Positions 8,397-17,349 of a stretch of DNA of 38,179 nucleotides are shown here, piece by piece; positions within the stretch are counted from its first letter, which is position 1; every line of letters starts with the position of its first letter. Source of the DNA: Cyanobacteria bacterium GSL.Bin1 (GTDB taxonomy: Bacteria; Cyanobacteriota; Cyanobacteriia; Cyanobacteriales; Rubidibacteraceae); NCBI GenBank assembly GCA_009909085.1, contig JAAANX010000060.1, positions 1-38,179 on the forward strand. Reading direction: 5' to 3'. The notes under the pieces were generated by a model. It was not told where the DNA came from. It did no database searches and saw only the letters and a program-made list of their open reading frames with translations. The translations under genes were made by a program, and so were the position numbers.

Positions 8397-8960
8397 ATGA
8401 CGGTTGCCAATACTCAATCTCTAACTTTTCAAATTTCTCCACTGATTCGGATGACTCTGTTGAGTCTCTACATTGCTTTGACGCTTCCTCTGCCTTTTTT
8501 AGCTAAGATTTCTCCCGTTTCAATTCCTGTTGCTTGGTTTGTCGTTGGTTTAGCCATCGGTTGGATTTTATTATACGGTGCGTTGAGTCAGCAGGTTGTT
8601 CTCGATGACAAACAGATTGCAGTGACCTATCCCCGTTGGTTTCCCTCGATTTTGCAAAAAGGATGGTCACTCCCTTGGGCTGAAATTGAACAACTGAAAC
8701 TGCGAACGACCGGACAAGGAGGATTAGTGTATTATTTTGTTACTTCAGGGCGCGATCAAGCCTATCTTCTCCCGATGCGAGTCGCAGGATTTGCACGCTT
8801 AGTCGAGAAAGTTGAAGAAGAAACAGGCATTGATACCAGTGATGTTCGTCCTTTGGCACAACCGTGGATGTATTTCATTTTATTAGGATTTACCCTGCTT
8901 TTGCTCTTAGTCGATGCTTGGACAATTTGGACAGCCACCCACCAAGGATTAATGATCTAA
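8397..8960 (+). CDS. Conserved-type membrane protein with PH-like cytoplasmic part (hypothetical)
   Basis: 187 residues. Two membrane segments near the N-terminus (about 17-37 and 44-65), a ~90-residue soluble middle part with alternating strands (VVLDDKQIAVTYPRWFP, LPWAEIEQLKLRT) that resembles bacterial PH-like domains, and one C-terminal membrane segment (about 157-180). I do not recognise a specific family or function. The next gene, menE, starts 28 nt downstream on the same strand, so the two may be co-transcribed. Confidence 0.75.
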   Translation: MTVANTQSLTFQISPLIRMTLLSLYIALTLPLPFLAKISPVSIPVAWFVVGLAIGWILLYGALSQQVVLDDKQIAVTYPRWFPSILQKGWSLPWAEIEQLKLRTTGQGGLVYYFVTSGRDQAYLLPMRVAGFARLVEKVEEETGIDTSDVRPLAQPWMYFILLGFTLLLLLVDAWTIWTATHQGLMI

Positions 8961-8988
8961 GTTGTCAAAATTGGGTTAAGAAATAGCA

Positions 8989-10389
8989 ATGAATGAAATC
9001 AAACCGTCCTTTCCATGGTTAATGCAGCAACTCAAGGCTTGTCGAATTCAAGAAGGATTTTCTCTGACTGATTCGGAAGCATTAGTGCAACAGAGCCAAC
9101 AAATTTATTCACAAATTCCACAAGGAGCAAAGATTCTTATAAAGGGAAGGAATGATCATCAATTTTTATCTAGTTTTTTAGCCAGTATCGGGAAAAGTTG
9201 TCCAATTTTTTTAGGGAATCAGCAATGGCAATTTCAAGAATGGCAGCAAGTTTTTGCTATCGTCAACCCGAATGTAATTATTGAAGAAAATCGTTTAGAA
9301 CAAATCTCTTCCTCCCCTTTGGAGATCAAGTCTAAGGGAAACATGATGATTCCTACTGGTGGCTCATCAGGAACGATCCGTTTTGTCAAACATAATTGGG
9401 AAACCTTAAGCGCATCAGTTACAGGATTTTGTCGTTATTTTGAACAAGAAACAGTGAATTGTTTTTGTGTTCTTCCTCTGTACCATGTTAGTGGATTAAT
9501 GCAATTTATGCGAACCTTTCTTACAGGAGGAAATTTAATTTTATATTCCTATCAGAGGCTAGAAAAAGCTTGGCAAAATCAAGACTTAGTAACTCTACGC
9601 CAACTACAAAATATCGCGCGAAATAACTATTTTCTCTCATTAGTTCCTACGCAACTGCAACGGCTACTCAATTATGGGGCAGGCAACTGGTTATCTCAAT
9701 TTAAAGCGGTTCTTCTTGGTGGTGCGCCCCCTTGGACAAGTCTTTTAGCAAAGGCGAGACACTATCAAGTTCCCCTTGCTTTAACCTATGGCATGACGGA
9801 AACAGCATCACAAGTTGTCACTTTACAGCCCAATGATTTTTTAGCAGGAAATAACAGTGTGGGTCAAGTCTTACCCCATGCAAAAATTATAATTCAAGGA
9901 GAATTAGGAGAAGAACTAGCTCCAGAAAAATTAGGAACAATTACGATTAAAACGAACGCTTTAGGATTAGGATATTATCCTGATTGCGATTGGAAACGAG
10001 AGCAATGGATTACTGATGATCTGGGTTATTTTGATCGAGCCGGCTATCTTCATATTATCGGTCGTAAAAGCCGAAAAATTATCACTGGTGGAGAGAATGT
10101 CTTTCCTGATGAAGTGGAAGCAGCGATTTTATCGACCGGTTTAGTTACAGATGTTTATGTGATGGGTTTAGAAGATCAAATTTGGGGAGAAGTTGTAAGT
10201 GCAATTTATGTTTCGCAAAAAGAAACAGCAACTAGCAGCGAAATTAAAGCACAATTAAAACAAGCACTCAGCTCTTACAAAATTCCTAAAAAATGGTTTA
10301 GAGTGACTAAAATTCAGCGTAATGATCAAGGAAAAATCAATAAAGAAATCATAAAAAAACTATTGATTGATCATAAAAATAGTAATTAA
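8989..10389 (+). CDS. menE: 2-succinylbenzoate--CoA ligase
   Basis: An acyl-adenylate-forming enzyme (466 residues) that activates o-succinylbenzoate to its CoA ester in the phylloquinone (vitamin K1) pathway, the photosystem I quinone in cyanobacteria. The ATP loop is the variant GGSSGT (~123-128), the A5 motif YGMTETAS is near 267, and TDDLGYF (~342) with GRKSRKIITGGENV follows, then the C-terminal Lys motif (QGKINK, ~447). The length and short N-terminal half fit MenE rather than long-chain acyl-CoA ligases. Other men genes are not in the window, so assignment rests on family features. Confidence 0.82.
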   Translation: MNEIKPSFPWLMQQLKACRIQEGFSLTDSEALVQQSQQIYSQIPQGAKILIKGRNDHQFLSSFLASIGKSCPIFLGNQQWQFQEWQQVFAIVNPNVIIEENRLEQISSSPLEIKSKGNMMIPTGGSSGTIRFVKHNWETLSASVTGFCRYFEQETVNCFCVLPLYHVSGLMQFMRTFLTGGNLILYSYQRLEKAWQNQDLVTLRQLQNIARNNYFLSLVPTQLQRLLNYGAGNWLSQFKAVLLGGAPPWTSLLAKARHYQVPLALTYGMTETASQVVTLQPNDFLAGNNSVGQVLPHAKIIIQGELGEELAPEKLGTITIKTNALGLGYYPDCDWKREQWITDDLGYFDRAGYLHIIGRKSRKIITGGENVFPDEVEAAILSTGLVTDVYVMGLEDQIWGEVVSAIYVSQKETATSSEIKAQLKQALSSYKIPKKWFRVTKIQRNDQGKINKEIIKKLLIDHKNSN

Positions 10390-10516
10390 TTAGAGAAAAT
10401 GCAGTAAAACCTAATCAAATTTCCTACGCAACCTAAGGTAAAAATGATGATGAATCGGTGTCGCGCTGGCAATGATAGGATGAGGGGTAGCTTGCAGTTG
10501 AGGAGCAGAGGAAGGA

Positions 10517-11749
10517 ATGCCAACCGAGCAAGCATTATTGCTACTCATTTTGCTAGTTGGTCTGATTCTAGTGGTTGCTATCCTACTGAAATCAGGGTTG
10601 CAACGTCTTGGATTGCCTGCTCTGATGGGCTATATTGGCTTAGGATTACTCCTCCACAGTGCTGATAAAACTTGGCAACTCTTTTCAGCCGGCGATCGCG
10701 AAGTATTAGCTTTTCTTGCTGACTTGGGAATTATCTGCTTGTTATTTCGCGTTGGGCTTGAAAGTGACCTTTCTAAACTGATTAGTCAACTGCGTCGTGC
10801 CAGTATTATCTGGATTGGCAATGTTTTCGTGAGCGGTCTGCTTGGATTGGTCACTGCTCAAGTGTTACTGCAACTGGACCTGATTCCCAGCTTATTCGTA
10901 GCGACAGCGATGACCGCAACGAGCGTCAGCGTTTCAGTTGCCGTGTGGCGAGAAGCCAATGCTCTGAACTCAAGTAACGGTCAACTGATGCTCGATGTGG
11001 CGGAAATGGATGATCTTTCCGCGATCGCGCTTATGGCATTACTCTTTGCCCTCGTCCCGGTTTTACACAATAATCCCGACGCGAATTGGCTGCCTATCTT
11101 AGGAAATGCAGCCGCTATTTTTACGATCAAGACCCTCTTTTTCGCTGCCTTCTGCTTCTTTTTTTCCCGCTATCTTGAACAGCCCCTGACTGGGTTTTTT
11201 CAGAAATTAGAACCTGCTCCCGATCCCACCTTGATGGTTGCGGGAGTAGGGTTTATCATTGCTGCTTTAGCTGGATTATTGGGATTTTCGGTTGCCATTG
11301 GCGCGTTCTTTGCCGGATTGGCGTATAGTTACGATCCTCGCGCCGTCAAAATTGACGCTTCCTTTGCCACCCTTTACGAGTTATTTGTCCCCTTCTTTTT
11401 TATTGGCATTGGTTTAAGCATCGATCTCACCACTGTCCCCATCGCTCTCGGCTGGGGAGCTATTTTGCTCACCGCTGCGGTCTTAGGTAAACTGATTGGC
11501 GTAGCAATTCCGGTTATTATAACTGACACTTGGAATAGTGCGGCGCTACTCGGACTCAGTATGGTGCCTCGTGCCGAAATTATGATGATTATTATGCAAC
11601 GTGGCTTACATTTGGGAGCCTGGGCAGTCTCATCTCACCTCTTTTCGGCCATGGTTGTGGTCTCTGCGGCAACGACAATTTTAATCCCTCTTCTGCTGCG
11701 CTGTTTGCTTCAACGTTGGCCACAGACTGAAATGGGTTCCTCCTTGTAG
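10517..11749 (+). CDS. CPA2-family cation:proton antiporter (KefB/NapA type)
   Basis: 410 residues with about 12 hydrophobic segments and no C-terminal nucleotide-binding (TrkA-N) domain. The acidic pair of the ion-binding helix is visible as MDD near 164-166, the motif expected in electrogenic CPA2 exchangers. It would exchange Na+ or K+ for H+ across the cytoplasmic or thylakoid membrane. A GGAAGG-type ribosome site precedes the ATG at 10517. It converges on the hypothetical gene ending at 11777. Ion specificity is not deducible. Confidence 0.85.
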   Translation: MPTEQALLLLILLVGLILVVAILLKSGLQRLGLPALMGYIGLGLLLHSADKTWQLFSAGDREVLAFLADLGIICLLFRVGLESDLSKLISQLRRASIIWIGNVFVSGLLGLVTAQVLLQLDLIPSLFVATAMTATSVSVSVAVWREANALNSSNGQLMLDVAEMDDLSAIALMALLFALVPVLHNNPDANWLPILGNAAAIFTIKTLFFAAFCFFFSRYLEQPLTGFFQKLEPAPDPTLMVAGVGFIIAALAGLLGFSVAIGAFFAGLAYSYDPRAVKIDASFATLYELFVPFFFIGIGLSIDLTTVPIALGWGAILLTAAVLGKLIGVAIPVIITDTWNSAALLGLSMVPRAEIMMIIMQRGLHLGAWAVSSHLFSAMVVVSAATTILIPLLLRCLLQRWPQTEMGSSL

Positions 11750-11776
11750 TTCGTTCGACGCTTGTGCCGGGGATAG

Positions 11777-12148
11777 CTAAGCCATAAGCTGCTCTTCCGG
11801 TAAATTCCACCATAACAATGCTAGGGCATCTCTTACCTGCTGCCACATATTTTTCGCTTGGTTAACGTTCAGTTTCAACTCTTCTTCCAATAACATTTGG
11901 ACGGTCATTGTTACAGGTTCACTTGTAGGTGCTGAGAGTTGCAACAGATTCGGATCGCTTGCCGGACTCAAGATGCCATCTGCTGCTGGCGCTGCTTGAA
12001 TTTCATGTTTGGGGTCTAAAGGAAACTGCCAGGATGGATGAGTGATTGTCGCTGGCGTTGCTGGTTCTTCTAACCAAGGATCCGATCCGAGATCGTCTGA
12101 CAGCTTGATCGTTTTCGTCCCATTTTTATCAATATAATCCACCATCAT
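11777..12148 (-). CDS. Hypothetical protein, 123 residues
   Basis: Not recognised. The protein starts MMVDYIDKNGTKTIKLSDD, has a Pro/Ala-rich middle with no predicted fold, and a C-terminal helical segment rich in Leu and Trp (LLEEELKLNVNQAKNMWQQV, then RDALALLWW). A strong GGAGGT site lies just upstream of the start, supporting translation. It is the only minus-strand gene between plus-strand neighbours and converges with the antiporter gene. Confidence 0.6.
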   Translation of the reverse strand: MMVDYIDKNGTKTIKLSDDLGSDPWLEEPATPATITHPSWQFPLDPKHEIQAAPAADGILSPASDPNLLQLSAPTSEPVTMTVQMLLEEELKLNVNQAKNMWQQVRDALALLWWNLPEEQLMA

Positions 12149-12448
12149 TTTTACCTCCGATTACTCTACTACCTCCCCACTTCGATCATATCAATTTTAT
12201 TAATTCACTAAAGTAAATTATTCCCAAGCAAATCCAAAATTGATCGTAAAATAATTGAGGCGTTGGCATAAATACTTGTCTGGATCAACTGATCGTATTG
12301 AAAATTAAAATTGTTAAAAAATATTGTTAATATCCCTCAAAGATTAATGGGACAGATGCTTGAAAAGAGCGATAATAAAGGTGGAGAACTATTTAATCTT
12401 TATTCCTCCCCCAGAGGCATCATTGGCGTACTAGGAGGTGCTTAAGAG
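12149..12448. other. Divergent AT-rich promoter region
   Basis: Three hundred bases between two small genes. Very AT-rich with no coding signal. It ends in a good AGGAGG ribosome site for the plus-strand gene. No operator or riboswitch is evident. Confidence 0.4.
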
Positions 12449-12637
12449 ATGAAAGGTTTTCAATTTTGTGAATTATTACTGACGCTAGCGCTGTTATTTA
12501 TTGGTCTTTCTGGATTAACTTATTTTCTAGGGACATTAAACCTTCGTTTGGCATTAATTGTTGAATTTACCCTCCTGGCGAGTATGATTACCATTGGTTT
12601 TATTCTTTTTGATCGCGCGCTGAATCATACCGGATGA
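12449..12637 (+). CDS. Small two-helix membrane protein
   Basis: 62 residues that are almost entirely two hydrophobic helices (about 7-29 and 32-56), with a short charged turn between them. A strong AGGAGG site is placed 11 nt before the ATG, which supports real expression. No family recognised. Confidence 0.6.
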   Translation: MKGFQFCELLLTLALLFIGLSGLTYFLGTLNLRLALIVEFTLLASMITIGFILFDRALNHTG

Positions 12638-12741
12638 AAGGGAGCGATTATTGTGGCATTTACTGCCTAATCTCTAGCTGTGTCGTTGCAGTAGAGAAGA
12701 AATAATTCATCTTGAACTTAACTAGAATTGGAGCGAAAACA

Positions 12742-13110
12742 ATGACAACTCAATTAGTCACTTGTCCGCTAAAAACTCACCCTTTAACCGCTATGAGTAA
12801 TGTTACGAGTATTACCGTGACGGGTCATCAAGTGTCGATTTTAGAAATGCAACCAGAACCGGGAGATGAGGATACTTCTGCTGTCCACTTAACCTTTGAT
12901 GTTGAACATCCTCACCAACTACCGAGTTTATTATCAACAGCAGAGGAACTCGGTTTAATTATGGATCGCGATGATGCGGTGGAAATTAGTTTGTCAGTAC
13001 TGGCGATGGCAATGGCAAGCAAAAGCAGTACCGAAATCGCAGCCATGCAAAAAAGACTAGCGAACCGAATTGCAGAACTACAGTCTTCTGTGATACCCGA
13101 AGAAAGCTAA
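12742..13110 (+). CDS. Hypothetical soluble protein, 122 residues
   Basis: Not recognised. I take the ATG at 12742 (GGAG upstream) rather than the TTG at 12712. The protein has a beta-rich first half (SITVTGHQVSILEMQPEPGD) and an acidic, helical second half ending in AAMQKRLANRIAELQSS. It follows the small membrane protein gene by about 100 nt on the same strand. Confidence 0.6.
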   Translation: MTTQLVTCPLKTHPLTAMSNVTSITVTGHQVSILEMQPEPGDEDTSAVHLTFDVEHPHQLPSLLSTAEELGLIMDRDDAVEISLSVLAMAMASKSSTEIAAMQKRLANRIAELQSSVIPEES

Positions 13111-13140
13111 TTGGAATTATGTACTGTGGCTGATATCTTG

Positions 13141-13572
13141 TTAGGATTTGCAATATAAGCCCATGAGTTCTGCTTGCGCAAGGATATGGTTTGCCATTGC
13201 TGCTTCTAAGTCTGATTTGTTTGCACCTTCTGATAAAGCAAGTTCGCAATCGAGGGCGTAGAGTTTGAAAAAGTAGCGATGGGTGCCACTGGGTGGGCAA
13301 GGACCGCCATAGCAACTCTTTCCCCAACTATTTTTACCTTGTGTCCCAGGAACAGAGTTTTCTTTGATTTCTGCTACCGGCTTAATATTCCAAATCAGCC
13401 AGTGATCCCAAGTTCCCATCGGTGCATCCGGATCATCATGGATTAAGGTTAAGGAGACCGTTCCTTGCGGGATGTCGCTAAGGGTTAAAGGGGGGTTGAT
13501 ATCTTCGCCTTGACAGGTGTATTTTTTGGGAATGCTCTCATTGTGTGCAAAAGCGGGACTTGTTATTTTCAT
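13141..13572 (-). CDS. PEBP family protein (YbhB/YbcL type)
   Basis: A phosphatidylethanolamine-binding-protein-like protein of 143 residues. The anion-binding pocket motifs are visible: DPDAPMGTWDHWLIWNI and GPCPPSGTHRYFFKLYAL. Bacterial members are cytosolic and their ligand is unknown. I choose the second of two adjacent ATG codons (13572), which is 5 nt from GGAGG, over the first (13575) or the upstream TTG (13590). It stands alone between convergent and divergent neighbours. Confidence 0.93.
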   Translation of the reverse strand: MKITSPAFAHNESIPKKYTCQGEDINPPLTLSDIPQGTVSLTLIHDDPDAPMGTWDHWLIWNIKPVAEIKENSVPGTQGKNSWGKSCYGGPCPPSGTHRYFFKLYALDCELALSEGANKSDLEAAMANHILAQAELMGLYCKS

Positions 13573-13706
13573 CATTACCTCCCATTGCAACCTTTGAGAT
13601 CGGTTACCCTTTCTAGTTTATCTGTGAGCTTTACTCCTACTCCCAACCCTTCACTAGAATTAATCTAATGTGTCGCAAACCTTAACTCCTGGGCAATGAA
13701 TGAGCT

Positions 13707-15329
13707 TTACCATTTTTCTAAATTAGGTTGTGGGGGGTCAGACCAGTCATCATCATAAGAATAACGAGATCTTTTATCATTGCTTTCCTCTTCACTCTCG
13801 TCTTCTTCCTCTTCTGCCATTAAGGGTTGCACGACTTTTTCAAAGGCTTCTCCTAGAAAGGATTTTACAAATTCGTCGCGACGGTTCAGCTGAAATTGAC
13901 GCTTCACCACTTCGGTCATCCCACCGTCTCCCCAATCTTGATCTTGACGGAAATATTCAATGAAACTCTTGCCGGCAATCCGGGTTAAATAAGCAGCACT
14001 CACCCCTTGAATCGCTTTCCCAACCACATAAGCCGCAACACTCATTTGCAGGGCAGTAGAAACCATTTGCACCACTCCTTTGACCACGCCTAAACTAACC
14101 AGCGTTCTGCCCAGAGAGAGGGCGAGTTCGCGACCGCGATCATAGTTAATGTCACAACCATAAATCTTGCCAATTTCAACCACCATTTGCGCATTCACTG
14201 CTGCTGTGCCTAACATATCCACCACGGGTAAAGGGGTAACGGCAATGACCCCTGCGCCCACCCATTGGTACCGTTCAATCACTTTGTCGGCTTGACGACG
14301 GCGTTGTTGGTCAATGAGGCGACGGGCTTCTTCCCCAAGGCGTTGCGATTGCAGGAGGATATTATCGGCAATTAAGTCTGCCCCTTCTGCCCGAAGAACC
14401 GCGGCAAGGCGTTTGATTAAGGGCATAATGTCCGGTTCCGGTTGGACAGTATCCCCATTATCCGTATGAAAGGGCGTCGGGTTAGCGGCGATACAGATGA
14501 CATCATGGGGAAAAATATAGTCTTGCGTGCGCGATCGCAGCTTTTCTAGAATGACTTCTTGATCCTCATCCGTATAGAGATCGGTCTTATTAAAAATCAG
14601 CAGCGATCGTTTCCCAATTTCGGCTAGCACCGATAGCGGATCGTATTCAGACTGACGCAAATCATTATCGACCACAAATAGAAGTAAATCGGCTGCGGTG
14701 GCTAATTCACGGGCTAATTGTTCTCGTTCCGTTCCCATCACCCCTGCTTCCAAAATACCGGGTGTATCGGTGACTAAAATCTGCTGTTCAATTCCTGATA
14801 ACTGCAAGCTATAAGTTTCCCCCGCTTGCGTGGTTCCCATGGGCGCACTCACTTCTCCGACTACACGACCCATAAGGGCATTGACAAGGGAGGTTTTTCC
14901 CGCAGATACCGTTCCAAAAATGACGACCTGAAAGGCTTGACGGTCAAAGTTCGCGGCGAGGGCTTCTGATTTTTCTAAAAGGGCTTGCTGTGCAACCTCA
15001 TCTTGAATTTGTTGGACTTGTTGACGCACTGCTTGTAAGTTAGCTTGTGCGGCTTCATTTTTTTCCGCTGGGGCTTTGACCTGAGGACGCGGTTTTTTCT
15101 TCTTTTTTTTCCCTTTGAAATTAAACCCACCCTGAATGTAGTAGATAACGGCACCAATTAAAACGGTAATCACTGCCATGAGCAATAGCAGTAATAAATT
15201 GGCGAGAATCGGGGCAGTAAAGGCAATCTGGATATAAAGTTGGTAAATTGCACTCACCAACCAAATCATCAGTGCCAAAACAACACTAATACTTAAAATT
15301 AAGAGGAGCAGACGGGGTGAGGGCATCAT
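13707..15329 (-). CDS. Membrane-anchored GTPase with DUF697 domain
   Basis: A 540-residue dynamin/Era-like GTPase. Two N-terminal membrane helices (about 7-33 and 38-66) are followed by a polybasic patch (FKGKKKKKKPRP), a coiled-coil-like stretch (90-125), then the G domain: P-loop GTVSAGKTS (139-147), DTPG (188-191), NKTD (247-250). The C-terminal ~200 residues match the hydrophobic DUF697 region with GRELALSLGRTLVSLG, and the tail is acidic. Related cyanobacterial proteins are uncharacterised; a role in membrane or envelope upkeep is inference. It is followed at the 5' side by the last gene of the guanidine operon, 113 nt away, on the same strand. Confidence 0.85.
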   Translation of the reverse strand: MMPSPRLLLLILSISVVLALMIWLVSAIYQLYIQIAFTAPILANLLLLLLMAVITVLIGAVIYYIQGGFNFKGKKKKKKPRPQVKAPAEKNEAAQANLQAVRQQVQQIQDEVAQQALLEKSEALAANFDRQAFQVVIFGTVSAGKTSLVNALMGRVVGEVSAPMGTTQAGETYSLQLSGIEQQILVTDTPGILEAGVMGTEREQLARELATAADLLLFVVDNDLRQSEYDPLSVLAEIGKRSLLIFNKTDLYTDEDQEVILEKLRSRTQDYIFPHDVICIAANPTPFHTDNGDTVQPEPDIMPLIKRLAAVLRAEGADLIADNILLQSQRLGEEARRLIDQQRRRQADKVIERYQWVGAGVIAVTPLPVVDMLGTAAVNAQMVVEIGKIYGCDINYDRGRELALSLGRTLVSLGVVKGVVQMVSTALQMSVAAYVVGKAIQGVSAAYLTRIAGKSFIEYFRQDQDWGDGGMTEVVKRQFQLNRRDEFVKSFLGEAFEKVVQPLMAEEEEDESEEESNDKRSRYSYDDDWSDPPQPNLEKW

Positions 15330-15442
15330 TCAAAATAGGGTTAACCGTTATACTTTCAATTCTCCACATTGGAGAGGGTTTTAGCAGATCAACCCCGCCA
15401 ACGGCGATTAACGTTCCTATTTTATCAATTGCAACTCTTGCA

Positions 15443-16528
15443 TTAATCGCCAAACAAAAATCTTTGGATTAAGGCTTGTTGATGCAAAATTCGGTCTTCG
15501 AGTTGATTGGCAATTCCCGGTTCATAACCGCCACTAGCGTACCCTTTTTGCACCATTTCAGTGACTGCCATATCCTCTTTCATAAAGGTGGTGAAAGCTT
15601 GCGATAGCTGTTCTGCTGGAGGACTAACGTTGGGAATTCCATAAATTTCTAAGTGTACTTGACAGGTATTAACCCTCAAGGGATCAATCCGGATCCAAGC
15701 CAAAACTCCATCAGGCAAGGCTAAGAAATGTAGGTTAGGAAAAATACCATAAGTGAAGAAGCCATCACGGGCTTTCTGGGAGGGAATTGTGTCTAGAATG
15801 GGATGCTCACTGCGCCATTGTTCAGTTGTTGGCGTGTAGAGTAAATTGACATACTCGTTGAAATAATGTTCATAGTAACGGACAGATCCTTGGATTTGGT
15901 TTAAGGTCTCGCGATGGACAATGGGAACATGGTAATCACACAGGGTATTGTCGTGATAAACTTTCCAGTTGCAAGCGACTTTATAAGTGTGCTGAACCAG
16001 TTGTTTGGTTCCGGGTTGTCGATACCCTTGAATTGTGTTTGGAATCTCCCCTAAAAATTCTGACAATGGGGGTACTGCTTCATCGAAGCAAATGAAAATA
16101 AATCCTTCCCATTGCTCGCAACGAATTGACTTTAAGGGATAATCGGCGAAAGAGAAGTCTTCCGGAAACCGATCTTTTGCTGGAGTTCCCCTTAAATGAC
16201 CGTCTAAATCATACACCCAAGCATGATAAGGACAAATGAGCTTTTCTTTAGATTGCTTTCCGGGTTTGGGGCATAAAAGAGCAGCCCGATGGGGACAAAC
16301 ATTGTAGTAAGCTTGAACGGTTGTCGGAGTTTTTTTAATCAGTAAAATACTCGCATCAGCAATTTCAGTGACAAAGAGATTATTCTCATTAAATAACTGC
16401 TCAATATCGCCAAGATAAAGCCAGTTTTTACGGAAAATATTTCTTGTTTCTAAGGGGATTAACTCTGGATCTGTGTATAAATTTGCTGGAAAAAATGTTT
16501 GCGAATTCGATTCTAAACCGTGCTTCAT
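15443..16528 (-). CDS. Rieske non-heme iron oxygenase, last gene of the guanidine operon
   Basis: A 361-residue Rieske-type oxygenase alpha subunit resembling the choline, glycine-betaine and carnitine monooxygenase group. The [2Fe-2S] ligands are C78/H80 and C99/H102. The mononuclear iron histidines are H200 and H205 (DYHVPIVH) with a likely acid near 320. In relatives an Asp or Glu three residues before the first His links the two metal sites; here that place is C197 and the nearest acid is D198. Its ATG overlaps the stop of the ATPase gene by 4 nt (ATGA), so it is translationally coupled to the guanidine importer. No reductase gene is nearby. Oxidative N-dealkylation of a methyl- or alkylguanidine to give guanidine is a hypothesis from context. 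Confidence 0.88.
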   Translation of the reverse strand: MKHGLESNSQTFFPANLYTDPELIPLETRNIFRKNWLYLGDIEQLFNENNLFVTEIADASILLIKKTPTTVQAYYNVCPHRAALLCPKPGKQSKEKLICPYHAWVYDLDGHLRGTPAKDRFPEDFSFADYPLKSIRCEQWEGFIFICFDEAVPPLSEFLGEIPNTIQGYRQPGTKQLVQHTYKVACNWKVYHDNTLCDYHVPIVHRETLNQIQGSVRYYEHYFNEYVNLLYTPTTEQWRSEHPILDTIPSQKARDGFFTYGIFPNLHFLALPDGVLAWIRIDPLRVNTCQVHLEIYGIPNVSPPAEQLSQAFTTFMKEDMAVTEMVQKGYASGGYEPGIANQLEDRILHQQALIQRFLFGD

Positions 16529-17316
16529 CCGACCATCACTTCTTGTTCAACACTATGATTTCTCAGAAGTTGTGTGATTTTTTCGCGATAGTTTTGAAAC
16601 TCAGATAATGCTTTGACATGATAAGAGCGCGATCCATATTCATTACGCGGTAAGTTAATCTGAATTTCTTTTTGAATTGTACCGGGACGCGCCGTTAAAA
16701 CATAGATTCTTTGCCCTAGAAAAACCGCTTCTTCCACATCATGGGTAATCATTAAAATGGTGGTGCCGGTGCGTTGCCAGAGATCGAGTAAAAACTGTTG
16801 CATGGTTTCTTTGGTTTGCACATCTAATGCCCCAAACGGTTCATCCATTAGCAGAATTTTCGGTTCACAGGCTAAGGCGCGCGCGATCGCGACTCGTTGT
16901 TTCATGCCGCCAGATAGGGCTTTGGGCAGGGCATTTTTAAACTGAGTTAAGCCCACCACATTGAGATAGTAAGCAGTCCGTTCTTGACGTTCCGAACGGG
17001 GAATGCCTTGCAGCTTCAGTCCAAACTCAACATTTTTGGCGACATTGAGCCAAGGATAAAGGGTATAGCGTTGAAATATCATACCGCGATCGCGCCCCGG
17101 ACCAATAATCGGGACGTGATCCACCGTAATTTCTCCGGAAGTGGGATAATCTAGCCCGGCAATTAACCTTAATAGCGTTGATTTGCCAGAACCGGAAGCG
17201 CCAACGGCACAAACAAATTCTCCCGTTTCAACGTGCAAATTAATATCTTCAAGCGCTAGAAAATTACCTTTTTTGGCGGGAAACTCTTTATAGAGATGTG
17301 TTACTTCTAAGTGCAT
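16525..17316 (-). CDS. ABC transporter ATPase (NrtD/SsuB/TauB family), probable guanidine importer
   Basis: 263 residues. Walker A GASGSGKST (39-47), signature LSGGMKQR (134-141), Walker B ILLMDEP (154-160) and the switch His (ITHD) are intact. It would energise the permease encoded just upstream at the cytoplasmic face. By family it belongs with nitrate, sulfonate and taurine importers. Its position inside a guanidine-riboswitch operon argues for guanidine or a derivative as substrate. Its stop overlaps the start of the Rieske gene. Confidence 0.9.
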   Translation of the reverse strand: MHLEVTHLYKEFPAKKGNFLALEDINLHVETGEFVCAVGASGSGKSTLLRLIAGLDYPTSGEITVDHVPIIGPGRDRGMIFQRYTLYPWLNVAKNVEFGLKLQGIPRSERQERTAYYLNVVGLTQFKNALPKALSGGMKQRVAIARALACEPKILLMDEPFGALDVQTKETMQQFLLDLWQRTGTTILMITHDVEEAVFLGQRIYVLTARPGTIQKEIQINLPRNEYGSRSYHVKALSEFQNYREKITQLLRNHSVEQEVMVG

Positions 17317-17349
17317 TATTCAGCCTCAACTTATCATAATAAAAAATAA

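Noticed and set aside
10444-10665. 73-codon frame before the antiporter gene
   Set aside because: It overlaps the antiporter in another frame and its translation looks random; GGAAGG supports the 10517 start instead.
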